A DNA stretch of 64,000 nucleotides from UBA5429 sp942493315 (GTDB taxonomy: Bacteria; Bacteroidota; Bacteroidia; Bacteroidales; WCHB1-69): NCBI GenBank assembly GCA_942493315.1, contig OW818690.1, positions 3,286,001 to 3,350,000 on the forward strand, given 5' to 3'. This document shows, piece by piece, positions 62,299 through 64,000 of the stretch. Both the position numbers and the translations under genes were made by a program. Below the pieces are notes generated by a model. That model searched no databases. It saw only the letters and a program-made list of their open reading frames with translations, and was not told the DNA's origin. The first letter of the stretch is position 1, and each line of letters begins with the position of its first letter.

Positions 62299-64000
62299 CT
62301 AAATTTTGGGTAATGTAAAATAAAATGTTGCACCACGATTCAGTTCAGCTTCGGCAGAAACAGTACCGTTATGTTTATAAATAATTCTTTGCACATTGGC
62401 CAAACCAATTCCTGTTCCTTCAAACTCTGAAGCAGCATGAAGTCTTTGAAAAACACCAAAAAGTTTATGGCCATATTTCATATCAAATCCCACTCCATTA
62501 TCCTGAATAAAAAATTGAATTTGGTTTTTTAGATCCCGGGTTCCGATTTTAATAAAGGAGCATTCCTTTTTTTTGGAATATTTTAAAGCATTATCTATCA
62601 AATTGATCCAAACTTGTTTAATTAATGAAAAATCGGCAAAAACCATAGGGAGTGGTTCTACATTCCAATCCACTTTTTGATCTTTCAAATCTATATTGAC
62701 TTGAGAAATGGCCTCCTGAACGACAATATTCATATCGATCCACTCTTTTTTTAATTCCTGGCGACCTGTTCTGGAAAAGCGGAGCAGATCATCGATCAGA
62801 TTGCCCATTTTCTTAGATGCATCGGTAATAACTTGCAAGTAATGTTGCGCTTTATCGGGAAGATCATTTCCATATTTAACGTTCAGAAGATCGACAAAAC
62901 CGTTAATATGTCTTAATGGAGCTCTAAGATCATGAGAAACAGAGTACGAGAACGCTTCCAGCTCTTTATTAGAAGCTTCTAATTGAGCAGTTCTTTCCAA
63001 AACTTTAGATTCCAATTCGTTATTAAGTTGATATATTTTCTCTTCGATCTCTTTTCTTTCCGTAATATCCTGAAATGATCCTCTTAATTTGATCACTTTT
63101 TCATTTTCAAATATTGGGGTACCAATAGTTTGCACCCATTTTTTAATTCCTTTTGCAGAAACCAATTCTAATTCTAAACTATAGGATTTTCCATGCTCAA
63201 TGGCATCAGCAATAGCTTGTTCAATTTTAGTTTTGGATTCAGGTTTATAGAAGGAGATTCCAATTTTCACATTTGTTGCATCATGAGGATCTAAATCATG
63301 AATTTTTGAGGTTTCTTCGGTCCATGTACCTTTTCCGGATTCAACATCAAACTCCCAGCCTCCAATTTTCGCAACTCGACCCATTTCGGAGATTAAAACC
63401 TGATTAGCAAGTATTTCATCTTGTAATTTTTTTTGCGAAGTAGTTTCCCATGATGTTTCTAACAATCCCCAACCTTGGACACCCGGCAATAAAATTCTGT
63501 GCAATGACCAGCTAAAATAAGCAGTTTCAAGAGGTAGATCAGGTCCTCGATAAATGGTGTTTTTTTCATCATAAACGATGAAGGGAATTCCGGTTTCTAT
63601 AACCTGATCACATATTCTTTTAAACTCATGACCTTTTTCGGGCCATAATTGATCCCAAGTTAAATCGATCTTCTCTTTTCCAGGTGCAAAATCTTTATAC
63701 GCTTTATTGGCTAAAATAATTTTTAATGAATTTCCATCCAGTACACTAACAGCTGCAGGTAAATAATTGATTACCGTTTCAAGAAGGTAACGATGATCTT
63801 TAATTTCTTTTTCAGCATTCACTTTTTCTGTAATATCTGAAATGAGGCTAATGAGATAAATTTTACCTTTAATTTTTAAGTTTAACAATGAAAATTGAAC
63901 AGTTTTTAGATTTTTATTTTTGGTAAAAACATGAATTTCCAATTTCTCCACTTTTCCCTCTCTGCGGTATTCCGATTTAATTTTCAACATAGAGGGTTTC
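62299..64000 (-). CDS. PAS-domain sensor histidine kinase, 5' end outside window
   Basis: At least 563 residues are visible. The reading frame stays open to the window edge, and the first 50 residues are the second half of a PAS domain, so the true start is beyond 64000. Two more PAS domains follow (about 70-180 and 200-320), then a coiled coil (YQLNNELESKVLERTAQLEASNKELEAF, in part), HisKA with His in YSVSHDLRAPLRHINGF near 358, and an ATPase with NLIDNALKYS, DNGVGFDMKYG and GTGIGLANVQ. The kinase type (SVSHDLRAPLRHI, as in Cph1-like kinases) fits its Rcp1-like neighbour 12 bp downstream. Confidence 0.93.
   Translation of the reverse strand, partial: KPSMLKIKSEYRREGKVEKLEIHVFTKNKNLKTVQFSLLNLKIKGKIYLISLISDITEKVNAEKEIKDHRYLLETVINYLPAAVSVLDGNSLKIILANKAYKDFAPGKEKIDLTWDQLWPEKGHEFKRICDQVIETGIPFIVYDEKNTIYRGPDLPLETAYFSWSLHRILLPGVQGWGLLETSWETTSQKKLQDEILANQVLISEMGRVAKIGGWEFDVESGKGTWTEETSKIHDLDPHDATNVKIGISFYKPESKTKIEQAIADAIEHGKSYSLELELVSAKGIKKWVQTIGTPIFENEKVIKLRGSFQDITERKEIEEKIYQLNNELESKVLERTAQLEASNKELEAFSYSVSHDLRAPLRHINGFVDLLNVKYGNDLPDKAQHYLQVITDASKKMGNLIDDLLRFSRTGRQELKKEWIDMNIVVQEAISQVNIDLKDQKVDWNVEPLPMVFADFSLIKQVWINLIDNALKYSKKKECSFIKIGTRDLKNQIQFFIQDNGVGFDMKYGHKLFGVFQRLHAASEFEGTGIGLANVQRIIYKHNGTVSAEAELNRGATFYFTLPKI

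Overview
The window comes from a low-GC member of the Bacteroidota. Four things show this: repeated TAnnTTTG -7 promoter boxes, proteins with type IX secretion (T9SS) sorting domains of type A and type B, gliding-type SprB and CHU_C modules, and a thiamine-riboswitch-controlled TonB receptor typical of the phylum. Coding is dense on both strands except in two repeat-rich accessory zones.

Layout. 0-4 kb: a T9SS cargo protein and an M3 metallopeptidase closed by a clear terminator. 4.3-17.4 kb: a tandem family of four large secreted proteins built from C-type-lectin-like DUF1566 modules and Cys-rich adhesin repeats. The first three end in hypervariable DUF1566 tails that look like targets of a diversity-generating retroelement (DGR). 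The fourth carries twelve 315-bp intragenic repeats and a T9SS type B tail. 17.4-19.1 kb: two small exported-protein genes with integron-cassette-like (attC-like) borders. 19.2-26.4 kb: a repeat and transposon zone with 54-bp REP-like arrays, an intact IS4-family element with 9-bp target duplications, an IS200/REP-type Y1 transposase, and an IS66 element inserted into one REP unit with 8-bp target duplications. A GC-rich, possibly structured element closes this zone.

26.4-47.5 kb is ordinary chromosome: MBL hydrolase, YggS, alpha/beta hydrolase, an outer-membrane barrel pair, a TPP riboswitch with its TonB receptor, lipoprotein plus AsmA-like protein, GH20 hexosaminidase plus hybrid kinase, phosphohexomutase plus ProXp-like deacylase, and an S9 peptidase. 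47.5-48.5 kb is an intergenic repeat cluster (VNTR, MITE-like element, REP hairpins). 48.5-64 kb: an envelope operon (PBP1A, GT2, SGNH-like), tRNA-Leu(GAG), a choice-of-anchor-L T9SS protein, an S46 peptidase with the Arg that marks the DPP11 type plus an acyltransferase, an ABC-2 exporter, and a three-gene phosphorelay (PAS kinase cut by the window edge, Rcp1-like regulator, hybrid kinase).

The most unusual content is the DGR-like surface-protein cluster. No reverse transcriptase or template repeat lies in the window, so the diversification idea rests on codon and base composition, domain type and conserved hairpins beyond two of the stop codons.
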